Assembly: GCA_003154255.1 (NCBI GenBank) | Contig: PMCY01000307.1 | Coordinates: forward strand, 1 to 6,003 | Origin: Candidatus Aminicenantota bacterium | GTDB lineage: Bacteria; Acidobacteriota; Aminicenantia; Aminicenantales; UBA4085 | Reading direction: 5' to 3' | Length of the DNA: 6,003 bases | Shown here: positions 5,987 through 6,003 of the stretch, piece after piece | How positions within the stretch are numbered: position 1 is the stretch's first letter | How the letters are laid out: each line of letters opens with the position of its first letter | Made by a program: the position numbers and the translations under genes | Notes under the pieces: generated by a model | Told to the model about the DNA's origin: nothing | Database searches by the model: none | Seen by the model: only the letters and a program-made list of their open reading frames with translations

Positions 5987-6003
5987 AACTGGTCAGCGGC
6001 CCG

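Overview
The window is GC-rich and densely coded, and every supported gene lies on the minus strand. Four genes for exported proteins follow one another, from high to low coordinates, separated by only 11 to 35 bases. They look like one operon devoted to breaking down a sulfated, fucosylated, galactose-containing glycan. The layout in transcription order is as follows. A sigma70-like promoter (about 5958-5986) with a small inverted repeat near the predicted start site is followed by a GH27 alpha-galactosidase with an N-terminal Ig-like domain (5912-4359). Next come a calcineurin-type metallophosphoesterase fused to a PQQ/BamB-like beta-propeller (4323-2512), a Tat-exported type I (formylglycine) sulfatase resembling N-acetylglucosamine-6-sulfatases (2500-875), and a membrane-anchored GH29 alpha-L-fucosidase (854 to beyond position 1, C-terminus missing).

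All four genes have a good purine-rich ribosome binding site, no reading frame looks broken, and no stretch of 300 bases lacks a gene. No RNA gene, CRISPR array, insertion sequence, transporter, SusC/SusD pair or dedicated regulator is visible. No terminator is seen, as expected if the operon continues past position 1.

The enzymes suggest a joint pathway. The sulfatase would remove a 6-O-sulfate, the fucosidase would remove branching alpha-1,3/1,4-fucose (its active-site motifs look like the GH29-B group), and the alpha-galactosidase would remove capping alpha-galactose. Host mucin-type glycans or a sulfated algal or microbial polysaccharide would both fit. The phosphoesterase-propeller protein is the one member with no obvious role in such a pathway and is the most interesting object here.

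Organism: a GC-rich Gram-negative bacterium with SD-led translation, a conventional -35/-10 promoter, a Tat system and sulfatase-rich saccharolytic metabolism. This pattern is common in Planctomycetota, Verrucomicrobiota, Acidobacteriota and Aminicenantota-like lineages. I cannot place it more exactly from the sequence alone.
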